A DNA stretch of 64,000 nt from Streptacidiphilus fuscans (GTDB lineage Bacteria; Actinomycetota; Actinomycetes; Streptomycetales; Streptomycetaceae). Below, piece after piece: positions 41,447 to 48,942 of this stretch. Made by a program: the position numbers and the translations under genes. Positions within the stretch are counted from its first letter, which is position 1; every line of letters starts with the position of its first letter. The DNA lies in assembly GCF_015690355.1 (NCBI RefSeq), contig NZ_JADPRT010000005.1, forward strand, positions 326,503 to 390,502, read 5' to 3'. The notes below the pieces were generated by a model that worked only from the letters and a program-made list of their open reading frames with translations, was not told the DNA's origin and made no database searches.

Positions 41447-41761
41447 TCAGGACGCCCCGGTGTTGGTCTGCGCCGGACCGCCGTTGCCCTGCGACGGCGC
41501 CTGCACGCTGCCTCCGCCCGTGCTGCCGACCCCTCCCACACCGGTGCTGCCGCCCCCGTCGTGCGAGGGGACGAGCTTGCCGAGCGCCGAGAGGTTCGGC
41601 AGGTCATGGGCGTAGCCGAGGCCCAGGAGCAGCGCGGCGGCGGTGGATCCGATCGCGGTCCAGCGGGTCACCCCGCTCACGCGGTGCAGCCCGACGGTGC
41701 GGCGACGTGCCCGCTCGCTCGCGGACCTCGCGGGTACTGGCCCAGGCACGGCTGCGTTCAT
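41447..41761 (-). CDS. Small single-pass membrane protein, paralog of the gene at 44294
   Basis: 104 residues from ATG 41761, with GAGGGGGCC upstream. A basic N-terminus (ASERARRRTVGLHRVSGVTRW), one membrane helix (AIGSTAAALLLGLGYA) and a Gly/Ser/Gln-rich outer tail. The basic-TRW-helix-GYA pattern is the same as in the protein at 44294, on the other side of the kinase genes. It is divergent from the response regulator gene, so it belongs to the same locus. Function unknown. Confidence 0.7.
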   Translation of the reverse strand: MNAAVPGPVPARSASERARRRTVGLHRVSGVTRWTAIGSTAAALLLGLGYAHDLPNLSALGKLVPSHDGGGSTGVGGVGSTGGGSVQAPSQGNGGPAQTNTGAS

Positions 41762-41906
41762 CGCGGCCCCCTCACCTCTGCTCTCTTCCCAGTGTGCTTG
41801 AGTGACCGTCAAGCTGAGGTTCGAACCGTCTTCAAATCCGGTTAAGAAGCCCCGGCCGCTGCCACCGGGGGCACTCACGCCACTGCGAGCGCTCTACGCT
41901 GAAGCA

Positions 41907-42674
41907 ATGGCACAGGTAACCGATCCGGCAGCGACGGCGGCGGCGCCTCTCTCCGTGCTGGTGGTCGAGGACGACCAGGGCATCGCCGACTCACTGGTGC
42001 GCGGGCTGAGCAGGGACGGCTACGCGGTCCGGTGTGTCGGCACCGGCAACGACGCGCTCGCAACACGGCCGGTTCCCGACGTCGTGCTGCTCGATCTGGG
42101 CCTGCCGGACCTCGACGGCGTCGAGGTGTGCCGACGGATGCGCCGCCAGTCCGACGCCGCGATCATCGTGGTCACCGCGCGCGGTGAGGAGGCGGACCGG
42201 GTCGCCGCGCTGGACGAGGGCGCGGACGACTACCTGGTCAAGCCCTTCGGGCTGGCCGAGCTGCTGGCCCGGCTGCGCGCCGTGCTGCGGCGCACCCGCC
42301 CCACCGGCGCGGAGCTGATCGTCCACGGCCCGCTGACCGTGGACCCGCGCACCCGCCGGGTGACCGTCGGCGGTGAGGAGATCGCGCTCACCCCGAAGGA
42401 GTTCGACATCCTGCACTGCCTGGCCGTCGACCCGGGCCGGGTGGTCACCCGTCAGGAGATCCTGGAGCGCGCCTGGGACGCCCACTGGTACGGGCCGACC
42501 AAGGTGCTGGACGTCCACATCGCCGCGCTGCGCCGCAAGCTGGGCGCGCCGGGCCTGGTCGAGACGGTCTACGGACGCGGCTTCCGGCTGGGCACCGACC
42601 TCTCCGCCGACTCCTCCCCCGGCATCTCCCCCCAGACCGACGCCGACGCCGACGCCGGCAGCGCGACGCCGTGA
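41907..42674 (+). CDS. OmpR/PhoB-type response regulator
   Basis: 255 residues from ATG 41907 (no strong ribosome site). Receiver domain (about 18-130): acidic VVEDD, phospho-accepting Asp in VVLLDLGLPD, Lys in YLVKPFG. C-terminal winged helix (about 145-235) with ALTPKEFDIL and RVVTRQEILERAWDAHW. Asp/Ala tail. Its stop and the kinase GTG overlap (GTGA at 42671-42674), so they are made together. The likely targets are the redox genes following. Confidence 0.92.
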   Translation: MAQVTDPAATAAAPLSVLVVEDDQGIADSLVRGLSRDGYAVRCVGTGNDALATRPVPDVVLLDLGLPDLDGVEVCRRMRRQSDAAIIVVTARGEEADRVAALDEGADDYLVKPFGLAELLARLRAVLRRTRPTGAELIVHGPLTVDPRTRRVTVGGEEIALTPKEFDILHCLAVDPGRVVTRQEILERAWDAHWYGPTKVLDVHIAALRRKLGAPGLVETVYGRGFRLGTDLSADSSPGISPQTDADADAGSATP

Positions 42675-44146
42675 CCCGGCGGATCGCGCTCAGCGTGCTG
42701 GCCCTGGTGGTCGCGCTGCTGGTGCTCGCGGTCGTCCCGCTGGGCATCTCGATGACGCAGCGGGAGAACGACTCGTTCCGCGAGGAGACCGCCGCCAAGG
42801 CGCGGACCATCGCCTCCGCCGCCGAGGAGCACCTGTCCGACAACCGCCCGGACACCGACGCCCGCGAGCAGATCGAGGCCGCCACCGACGCGGGCGACTG
42901 CGCCCAGGTCTACGACGCGCACGGCGCGCTCTTCCTGACCACCCCGTGCAAGGCCGGGCCGGTGCCCGCCGGCGCGGTCGACGCGGTGCTGCGCACCGGG
43001 CAGCCGCAGACCGCCCAGGACGACAGCCGGATGGCGATGGTCGTCCCGGTCGGCGACTCGGTGCCCGCCTCGGGCGTGCTGGTCTTCTCCCGGTCGACCG
43101 ACGACCTCAACGACCAACTGCTCGCCATCTGGGGCTGGCTGGGCCTGTGCGGGCTCGGGGCGCTGGCCGCGTCGATGCTGGTGGCCACCCGGCTGGCCCG
43201 CTGGGTCGGCCGCCCGCTGGTCTCGCTGGACGACGCGGCGGCCCGGCTCGGCGAGGGCGACCTCGCCGCCCGCGCCGAGGTGACCCAGGGCCCGCCGGAG
43301 GTCCGGCGGCTCGCGGCGACCTTCAACTCCATGGCCGCCCGCACCGAGAACCTGATCCACGGCCACCGCGCCGTGATCGCGGACGTCTCCCACCAACTGC
43401 GCACCCCGCTCACGGCGCTGCGGCTCCGGCTGGACCTGCTGGCCGCCGACGCCGCCGCCAACCCCGAGGGCGAGGACGACACCGCGCAGGAGCTGGCCGG
43501 GGCGCAGGAGGAGATCGCCCGGCTTTCCCGGATGGTCGACGGCCTGCTCGCGGTCGCGCGCGCCGAGAACGCGGTGCCGCACCAGACGTCGATCCGGGTC
43601 GACCGGGTGGTCGCCGACCGGATCGCCGCCTGGCAGCCGGTCGCCGACGAGCGCGAGACCCGGCTCCTGCCGCGCGGTGGCGAGGGCGTCACTGTCTCGC
43701 TCGGCGCGGGCGACCTGGAGCAGATCCTCGACAACCTGATCGCCAACGCCCTGGACGCGGTGCCGGCCGGCGGCTCGGTCGAGCTGGTCACCGCACGGGA
43801 CGTGGAACGCGGCGAGGTCCGTCTCTCCGTGGTCGACCACGGCCCCGGGATGGATGAGGCGGCCCGCGAACGCGCCTTCCGCCGCTTCGACTCGGGCCGG
43901 GAGAGCGGAACCGGGCTGGGCCTGGCGATCGTCCACCGTCTGGTGACCGCCAACGGCGGCAGGGCCGAGCTCGCCCGGACGCCCGGCGGCGGGCTGACCG
44001 TGCACCTGCTCCTCCCGGCCGTGCCGCCCGAGACGCGTGCCCCGCGCCGCGACCGCCGCCCGCCGCGCAGCGGCCCGTCCCGCAGCAGCCCGTCCCGGAG
44101 TGCCCCGCCCCACCAAAAGCCGTCAAATCCGGATCCGAACGGATGA
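42671..44146 (+). CDS. Sensor histidine kinase with two extracellular cysteines
   Basis: 491 residues from GTG 42671. Membrane helices at about 4-26 and 150-176 enclose an outer sensor of about 120 residues with cysteines in DAGDCAQVYD and LTTPCKAGP. HAMP linker (about 177-230), phospho-accepting His in ADVSHQLRTPLTALR, ATPase N-box DNLIANALDAV and G-box GTGLGLAIVH follow. The CutS group of streptomycete kinases also has a pair of sensor cysteines, and a redox or metal signal is a reasonable inference. Basic Ser/Pro/Arg tail of about 45 residues. Confidence 0.92.
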   Translation: MTRRIALSVLALVVALLVLAVVPLGISMTQRENDSFREETAAKARTIASAAEEHLSDNRPDTDAREQIEAATDAGDCAQVYDAHGALFLTTPCKAGPVPAGAVDAVLRTGQPQTAQDDSRMAMVVPVGDSVPASGVLVFSRSTDDLNDQLLAIWGWLGLCGLGALAASMLVATRLARWVGRPLVSLDDAAARLGEGDLAARAEVTQGPPEVRRLAATFNSMAARTENLIHGHRAVIADVSHQLRTPLTALRLRLDLLAADAAANPEGEDDTAQELAGAQEEIARLSRMVDGLLAVARAENAVPHQTSIRVDRVVADRIAAWQPVADERETRLLPRGGEGVTVSLGAGDLEQILDNLIANALDAVPAGGSVELVTARDVERGEVRLSVVDHGPGMDEAARERAFRRFDSGRESGTGLGLAIVHRLVTANGGRAELARTPGGGLTVHLLLPAVPPETRAPRRDRRPPRSGPSRSSPSRSAPPHQKPSNPDPNG

Positions 44147-44199
44147 TCCCCGTCACACGCCGGGCCGCCCCGGAGCTGCGACGACGCGGACCCTTGCCA

Positions 44200-44211
44200 G
44201 TTCTTAGTAAT
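44200..44211 (+). promoter_or_regulatory. GTTCTTAGTAAT motif upstream of the Pro-rich/ApbE operon
   Basis: The same dodecamer with one change (GTTCTTAGTCAT) is at 48190-48201, upstream of the cytochrome-b-like gene. They sit 83 and 60 bases before their starts. CCTGAAC is close to both. I infer a shared binding site, possibly for the response regulator. Confidence 0.45.
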
Positions 44212-44293
44212 TCCTGAACCGGAATCCGACATCCCCCTGGGCACGCTGGAGCGACAGACTGCGACACCCCCACCTGTCCAGGAGGAGTCAAGG

Positions 44294-44779
44294 ATGGACT
44301 CGACCGAACATCCGGCCGCCGCCGAACGGGCCCGATCCCATCGGCGGGACCGCTCCGTGCGCCGGGTCGGCGCCACCACGCGCTGGGTCACCGTCGCCGC
44401 AGCGGCGGGTACCGTCGCGCTCGCCACCGGCTACGCGCAGGCGTCCACGCCCTCCGCGTCGCACCACGGCACCACGGCCGCGCCGAGCCCGGACGCCTCC
44501 CGCGCCGCCCAGGTCCCGAAGCCCTCCGCACCGGCCAAGCCGTCCGCGAAGCCGAGCCCCAGCCACACGGTCGCACCCAAGCCCAAGCCGAAGCCGGTCA
44601 CCCACACCGTCGCCCCGGCCCCGGTCCCGGTGCAGCAGCCCACCTCCGCACCGGCCCCCGCGTACACGCCGCCCGCTCCGGCGCCCGTACCGACGCAGGC
44701 CGCCCCGGTGCCGACCCAGGCGGCCCCGCCGCCGGCCCCCGCGCCCGCGCCGTCCCAGACCACGACGGGCGGTTCATGA
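44294..44779 (+). CDS. Pro-rich single-pass membrane protein
   Basis: 161 residues, ATG 44294 after AGGAGGAGT. A basic N-terminus, one membrane helix (WVTVAAAAGTVALATGYA, about residues 31-48) and an outer tail of about 110 residues rich in Pro, Ala, Thr and Lys (PKPKPKPVT, APVPTQAAP repeats). No cysteine or haem motif. It may span the cell wall as a spacer or be a target for the flavinyl transferase encoded next, but no S/T-G-A-T/S motif is present. Its stop overlaps the ApbE start (ATGA at 44776-44779). Confidence 0.75.
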   Translation: MDSTEHPAAAERARSHRRDRSVRRVGATTRWVTVAAAAGTVALATGYAQASTPSASHHGTTAAPSPDASRAAQVPKPSAPAKPSAKPSPSHTVAPKPKPKPVTHTVAPAPVPVQQPTSAPAPAYTPPAPAPVPTQAAPVPTQAAPPPAPAPAPSQTTTGGS

Positions 44780-45726
44780 CGATGCTCGCCCAGGAGCCCG
44801 GCCAGGCCGTCTTCCCGGTCTTCGGTACCAGCGGACATCTGCTGGTCAGCGACCCGGGGCTGCTGCCCGACGCCCTGGTCAGGCTCCAGTCCGAGCTGGC
44901 CGCGATCGACGCCGCGTGCAGCCGCTTCCGTCCCGACGCCGAGCTGGCCCGGGCCAACGCCATGGCCGGACGGACGGTCGTGGTCGGCCCGCTGCTGGCG
45001 GAGGCGCTGGACGTGGCCTGGCGCGCGGCCGAGGAGACCGGCGGGATCGTCGACCCCACCGTCGGGGCGGCCGTCCGCGGTCTCGGCTACGACCGCACCT
45101 TCGCCTCGCTCCGCCCCGAGCAGGTCGGCGCGCCCGCGACCGCACCCGCCCCCGGGCCGGCGAGCGTCGAGTGGGAGCCCGCCCGGCGGCGGCTGCGGCT
45201 GCCCGCGGGCGTCGCCCTCGACCTGGGCGCGACCGCCAAGGCCTGGGCCGCCGACCGGTGCGCGGCCCTGCTCGCGCAGAGCACCGGGTGCGGCGTGCTG
45301 GTCAACCTCGGTGGCGACCTGGCCGCCGCCGGTCCCGCGCCCGAGGGCGGCTGGCGGGTCGCCGTCGCCGACGACCACCGAGCACCGCGGCCCGACTCCC
45401 CCATCGTGGCCGTGGAGAGCGGCGGACTGGCCACCTCCGGCACCGCCGTCCGTGCCTGGACGCGCGACGGCCGCCGGACGCACCACATCGTCGATCCGCG
45501 TACCGGCCGCAACCCGCAGCCGTGCTGGCGGACCGTCACGGTCGCGGCCCGGTCCTGCGTCGCCGCCAACACCGCCGCCACCGCGGCGCTGATCCTCGGC
45601 CGCGTGGCCCCCGAGAGGCTGCGTGAGGCCATGCTCCCCGCCCGTCTCGCCCACGAGAACGGCGACGTCGTCCGCGTCTGCGGCTGGCCCGCGGACGCGC
45701 CCGCTCCCCGGCGAGGTGCCGCATGA
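44776..45726 (+). CDS. apbE: FAD:protein FMN transferase (ApbE)
   Basis: 316 residues. Motifs: SRFRPDAELARAN, Asp/Gly loops in LDLGATAKAWAADRC, VNLGGDLAAAG and metal-binding HHIVDPRTGRNPQ, all typical of ApbE, which covalently attaches FMN to Thr/Ser of redox proteins outside the membrane. No signal peptide is evident, though translocated and cytoplasmic forms both exist. It overlaps the Pro-rich gene upstream and the ferric-reductase-like gene downstream (both ATGA). No visible flavinylation motif is in the neighbours, so its substrate is unclear. Confidence 0.92.
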   Translation: MTMLAQEPGQAVFPVFGTSGHLLVSDPGLLPDALVRLQSELAAIDAACSRFRPDAELARANAMAGRTVVVGPLLAEALDVAWRAAEETGGIVDPTVGAAVRGLGYDRTFASLRPEQVGAPATAPAPGPASVEWEPARRRLRLPAGVALDLGATAKAWAADRCAALLAQSTGCGVLVNLGGDLAAAGPAPEGGWRVAVADDHRAPRPDSPIVAVESGGLATSGTAVRAWTRDGRRTHHIVDPRTGRNPQPCWRTVTVAARSCVAANTAATAALILGRVAPERLREAMLPARLAHENGDVVRVCGWPADAPAPRRGAA

Positions 45727-46505
45727 ACCCCGCGCTGACCCTCGGACTCCACTCCGCTGGGCTCCACCAGGCGCTGCTGGCCGCGTCGTCGACCGCGCCG
45801 AGCCCGCTCTGGTACGCCACCCGCGCGGGCGGCACCATCGCGCTGGTGCTGCTGACGGCGACGCTGGCCCTCGGCATCGCCGTCGGTGGACGCCACGAGC
45901 CGCGCACCCTCGCCCGGTTCGAGGTGACCTCGCTGCACCGCAACCTGTCGGTGCTGACGCTGGTCTTCCTGGCGATCCACATCGTCACGGCGATCCTGGA
46001 CAGCTTCGTCCACCTCGGCTGGTGGATCGCGCTGGTGCCGTTCACCTCCGGGTACCGCACGCTCTGGCTCGGGCTCGGCACGGTCGCGTTCGACCTGATG
46101 CTCGCGGTCGCGATCACCAGCGCGACCAGCGGCATCCGGCTGAAGATGGGCCAGCGGCGCTGGAAGGCCGTGCACTGGCTCGCCTACGGCTCCTGGCCGA
46201 TCGCGGTGTTCCACGCCGCCGGAACGGGTACCGACACCACGGCCACGCTCCAACTCGCCCTCTACGCCGTGTGCCTGGCCGTCGTCATCGCCGCCGTCTG
46301 GTGGCGGCTGCACCGCGCCGGGCCCGCCCACCGCGCGCTGCGCCTGTGGACGGGCGTGGCCACGCTGGCGGTCCCGGTCGCCCTGGCCGCCTTCCTCCAC
46401 GTCGGCCCGCTGGCACCCGGCTGGTCCCACCGCGCCGACGCGCCCGCACGTCCCGTCGCCACCACGCCTGCCGCCTCCGTAACGGAAGGAGCCGTGACCC
46501 GATGA
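45723..46505 (+). CDS. Ferric-reductase-like haem membrane protein
   Basis: 260 residues with about six membrane segments. Paired His occur in SLHRNLSVLTLVFLAIHIVTA and in VHWLAYGSWPIAVFHAAG, the arrangement that holds two b haems in the ferric reductase-like domain (PF01794). It would carry electrons across the membrane. There is no attached FAD/NAD domain; the NuoF-like protein encoded next (overlap ATGA at 46502-46505) may supply it. A Pro/Ala/Thr tail ends it. Confidence 0.88.
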   Translation: MNPALTLGLHSAGLHQALLAASSTAPSPLWYATRAGGTIALVLLTATLALGIAVGGRHEPRTLARFEVTSLHRNLSVLTLVFLAIHIVTAILDSFVHLGWWIALVPFTSGYRTLWLGLGTVAFDLMLAVAITSATSGIRLKMGQRRWKAVHWLAYGSWPIAVFHAAGTGTDTTATLQLALYAVCLAVVIAAVWWRLHRAGPAHRALRLWTGVATLAVPVALAAFLHVGPLAPGWSHRADAPARPVATTPAASVTEGAVTR

Positions 46506-47890
46506 CCGCCGAAGCCACCTACGGCGCGTACGACTCCCCCGACGCCTACGACGAGACCCGCGCCCTACCGCTCGCCGACGGCTCCCGGCCCGGCCCGCAC
46601 GGCACCAGGCTCCTCTCCGGCTGGTTCACCGACGGCCGCCCGGCCGACCTGACGGACCATCTGGACCGCTACGGTCCCCCGCCGATCGAGCGCGCCGCCG
46701 CCCGCAACGGGCACGAGTCCGCGCTGGTCCGCGCCGTCGAAGCGGCGGGCCTGACCGGACGCGGCGGCGCCGCGTTCCCCACCGCGATCAAGATGCGCGG
46801 CGTCGCGTCCGGGCGCGGCCCGGCCGTGGTCGTGGCCAACGGCATGGAGAGCGAGCCGGCCAGCTCCAAGGACCGGACGCTGCTCCAACTCGCCCCGCAC
46901 CTCGTGCTGGACGGGATCGCGCTGGCCGCCCAGGCGGTCGGCGCGAACGAGGCCCACCTCTGCGTGGCCCGTCCCCGTACCGAGCAGATCCGCGAGCTGC
47001 GCGCCGCCCTCGCCGAACGCGAGCGGCGCGGCCTGGACCGGATCCCGGTGCAGCTGCACGAACTGCCGCACCACTACGTCTCCAGCGAGGAGACGTCCCT
47101 GGTCAACTGGCTGAACGGCGGCGACGCCCGGCCGATGTCCACCCCGCCGCGCCCGTTCGAGAAGGGCGTCGACAAGCGCCCCACGCTGATCGACAACGTG
47201 GAGACCCTCGCCCACCTGGCCCTGATCGCCCGCTACGGCGGCGACTGGTACCGGGAGGCGGGCGCGCCCGACGCGCCCGGCACCACCCTGGTCAGCCTCT
47301 CCGGCGCGGTCCGCCACCCCGGTGTCTACGAGGCCCCGATGGGATCCACCATCGGCCATCTGCTCAACCACGGCGGCGGCCCGAGCGGACCCCTGTCCGC
47401 GATCCTGGTCGGCGGCTTCTTCGGCAGCTGGCTCCCGGCCCGGACCGCCGCCGAGACCCGGTTCACCAAGGAAGACCTGGCCGCCCTCGGCGCAGGCCCC
47501 GGCGCTGGAATCCTGGTCGCGCTGCCGCACCAGTCCTGCGGGCTGGCCGAGACCGCCTCGATCCTCGCCTTCCTGGCCAACAACAGCGCCCAGCAGTGCG
47601 GCCCCTGCCGCTTCGGGATGCCCGCCGTCGCCGACGACTTCGCGACCCTGGCCTTCGGCCAGGCCGACCCGTCGGTGCTGATGCGGCTGGAGCAGCGCAC
47701 CGGCCTGCTCGCCGGACGCGGCGCCTGCCGCCACCCCGACGGGGCCGCCCGCCTCGCCGCCACGGCGCTGTCGACCTTCGCCGCCGACGTGCAGAACCAC
47801 CTGCGCTACGGCCCCTGCCCCGGAGCTGACCTGCCCCCGGTGCTCGACGTCCCGGACAGCCCGGTCCCCGACCCGGAGGAGTGGAAGTGA
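46502..47890 (+). CDS. NuoF-like flavoprotein (NADH dehydrogenase subunit family)
   Basis: 462 residues. FMN/NADH motifs GRGGAAFPTAIKM and MESEPASSKDRTLL are those of NuoF/HoxF; an SLBB domain follows (about 275-330) and then the iron-sulfur region. There, the usual SCGxCxPC has become SAQQCGPCRFG, leaving two cysteines of the loop plus one in GRGACRHP: three possible cluster ligands instead of four. It is not with other nuo genes. It probably oxidises NAD(P)H and hands electrons to the ferredoxin (coded immediately after) or the haem membrane protein. Confidence 0.88.
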   Translation: MTAEATYGAYDSPDAYDETRALPLADGSRPGPHGTRLLSGWFTDGRPADLTDHLDRYGPPPIERAAARNGHESALVRAVEAAGLTGRGGAAFPTAIKMRGVASGRGPAVVVANGMESEPASSKDRTLLQLAPHLVLDGIALAAQAVGANEAHLCVARPRTEQIRELRAALAERERRGLDRIPVQLHELPHHYVSSEETSLVNWLNGGDARPMSTPPRPFEKGVDKRPTLIDNVETLAHLALIARYGGDWYREAGAPDAPGTTLVSLSGAVRHPGVYEAPMGSTIGHLLNHGGGPSGPLSAILVGGFFGSWLPARTAAETRFTKEDLAALGAGPGAGILVALPHQSCGLAETASILAFLANNSAQQCGPCRFGMPAVADDFATLAFGQADPSVLMRLEQRTGLLAGRGACRHPDGAARLAATALSTFAADVQNHLRYGPCPGADLPPVLDVPDSPVPDPEEWK

Positions 47891-48120
47891 GCGTCATGCC
47901 GTTCACCCGGTCCCGTGAGCTGACCCTGCGGATCGACCGGATCGCCTGCGAGGGCCACGGCGCCTGCGCCGAACTGCTGCCGGAGCTGCTGTCGCTGGAC
48001 GAGTGGGGCTACCCGATCGTCCACTCCGCAACGGTCCCTGCGGAGCTGTCGGCGCACGCCAAGCGGGCCGTCGCCGCCTGCCCGGTGCTAGCCCTGCGGA
48101 TGGACCGCCCGACACGGTGA
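47887..48120 (+). CDS. 3Fe-4S-type ferredoxin
   Basis: 77 residues from GTG 47887, which has GGAGGA six bases upstream and overlaps the NuoF-like stop. Cysteines in CEGHGAC and ACPVLAL give the three ligands of a small [3Fe-4S] ferredoxin, as in streptomycete P450 ferredoxins. No P450 is nearby; the direct partner is likely the NuoF-like flavoprotein. It is the last member of the overlapped gene chain. Confidence 0.88.
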   Translation: MSVMPFTRSRELTLRIDRIACEGHGACAELLPELLSLDEWGYPIVHSATVPAELSAHAKRAVAACPVLALRMDRPTR

Positions 48121-48189
48121 TCAGGCTCGTCCGATAACCTGCCCGCGGCCGTCGGCAGGTGTGCCGCCGTCCGGCGGGACCCTGAACGA

Positions 48190-48201
48190 GTTCTTAGTCA
48201 T
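48190..48201 (+). promoter_or_regulatory. GTTCTTAGTCAT motif upstream of the cytochrome-b-like gene
   Basis: Second copy of the dodecamer at 44200, 60 bases before the GTG at 48260, with CCTGAAC directly before it. Confidence 0.45.
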
Positions 48202-48259
48202 CGATCATGCAGACTCTCCCCGGCAGGTCCGCCTCAGGCCCGTCCGGAAGGAACAACCG

Positions 48260-48865
48260 GTGACCACTGCAAGCGTCGCGCCGTCCCGCCAGGAGCAGCG
48301 GCAGTCACACGGCCCCGAGGGCAACGCCCGGCTGACCGGTGCCGTCGGGACCGTGCTGCTGGTGCTCTTCGCCGTGCAGGGCGTCACGATCCTGTCGCTG
48401 ACGCAGCTGCTGCCGGTGCACTTCTTCTTCGGCATGCTGATCATCGGCCCCGTGCTGCTGAAGATCGGTACGACGGTCTACCGCGCCTTCCGCTACTACA
48501 CCGGCGCTCCCGCGTTCCGCCGCCACGGCGCCCCGCACATCGCGCTGCGCCTGCTCGGCCCGCTGCAGATCCTGATGTCCGTGTCGCTGCTGACGACCGG
48601 CATGACGCTGGCACTGGTCGGTCCGGGCACGCTGGCCCAGCAGGTGCTCTTCCTGCACAAGGCCTCGTTCTGGCTCTGGGTCGGACTGACCTCGATCCAC
48701 GTGCTGACCCACCTGTGGCGGCTGCCCCGCCTGGTCGGCTCGGAGCTGCGCCGCGACGCCGTCCCCGGCCGGGGCCTGCGCTGGACGCTGCTGGCCTCCT
48801 CGCTGGCCACCGGCGCCCTGATCGCCCTCTGGGGCCAGCACCTGGTCACCAACTGGGGTCGCTGA
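48260..48865 (+). CDS. Cytochrome-b-like membrane protein
   Basis: 201 residues from GTG 48260 with GGAAGGAAC upstream. Four membrane segments (about 27-47, 53-75, 95-120 and 130-160) plus a fifth near the end. Histidines in LLPVHFFFG and in FLHKASFWLWVGLTSIHVLTHLW suggest bis-His b haem. It is separated by 139 bases from the ferredoxin but carries the shared upstream motif. It may be a second membrane electron carrier of this locus. Ends at the strong terminator 48877. Confidence 0.8.
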   Translation: MTTASVAPSRQEQRQSHGPEGNARLTGAVGTVLLVLFAVQGVTILSLTQLLPVHFFFGMLIIGPVLLKIGTTVYRAFRYYTGAPAFRRHGAPHIALRLLGPLQILMSVSLLTTGMTLALVGPGTLAQQVLFLHKASFWLWVGLTSIHVLTHLWRLPRLVGSELRRDAVPGRGLRWTLLASSLATGALIALWGQHLVTNWGR

Positions 48866-48876
48866 GCTCTTACTGA

Positions 48877-48913
48877 CGAAGGCCGCCCCCGCTCGACGCG
48901 GGGGCGGCCTTCG
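48877..48913. terminator. Bidirectional terminator hairpin
   Basis: A 16-bp perfect stem (CGAAGGCCGCCCCCGC with its complement) and loop TCGAC, between the redox locus and the leftward glucosidase gene. Closes the whole locus. Confidence 0.88.
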
Positions 48914-48942
48914 TGCGTCACCTGAATTCTGATGTCACCTGC

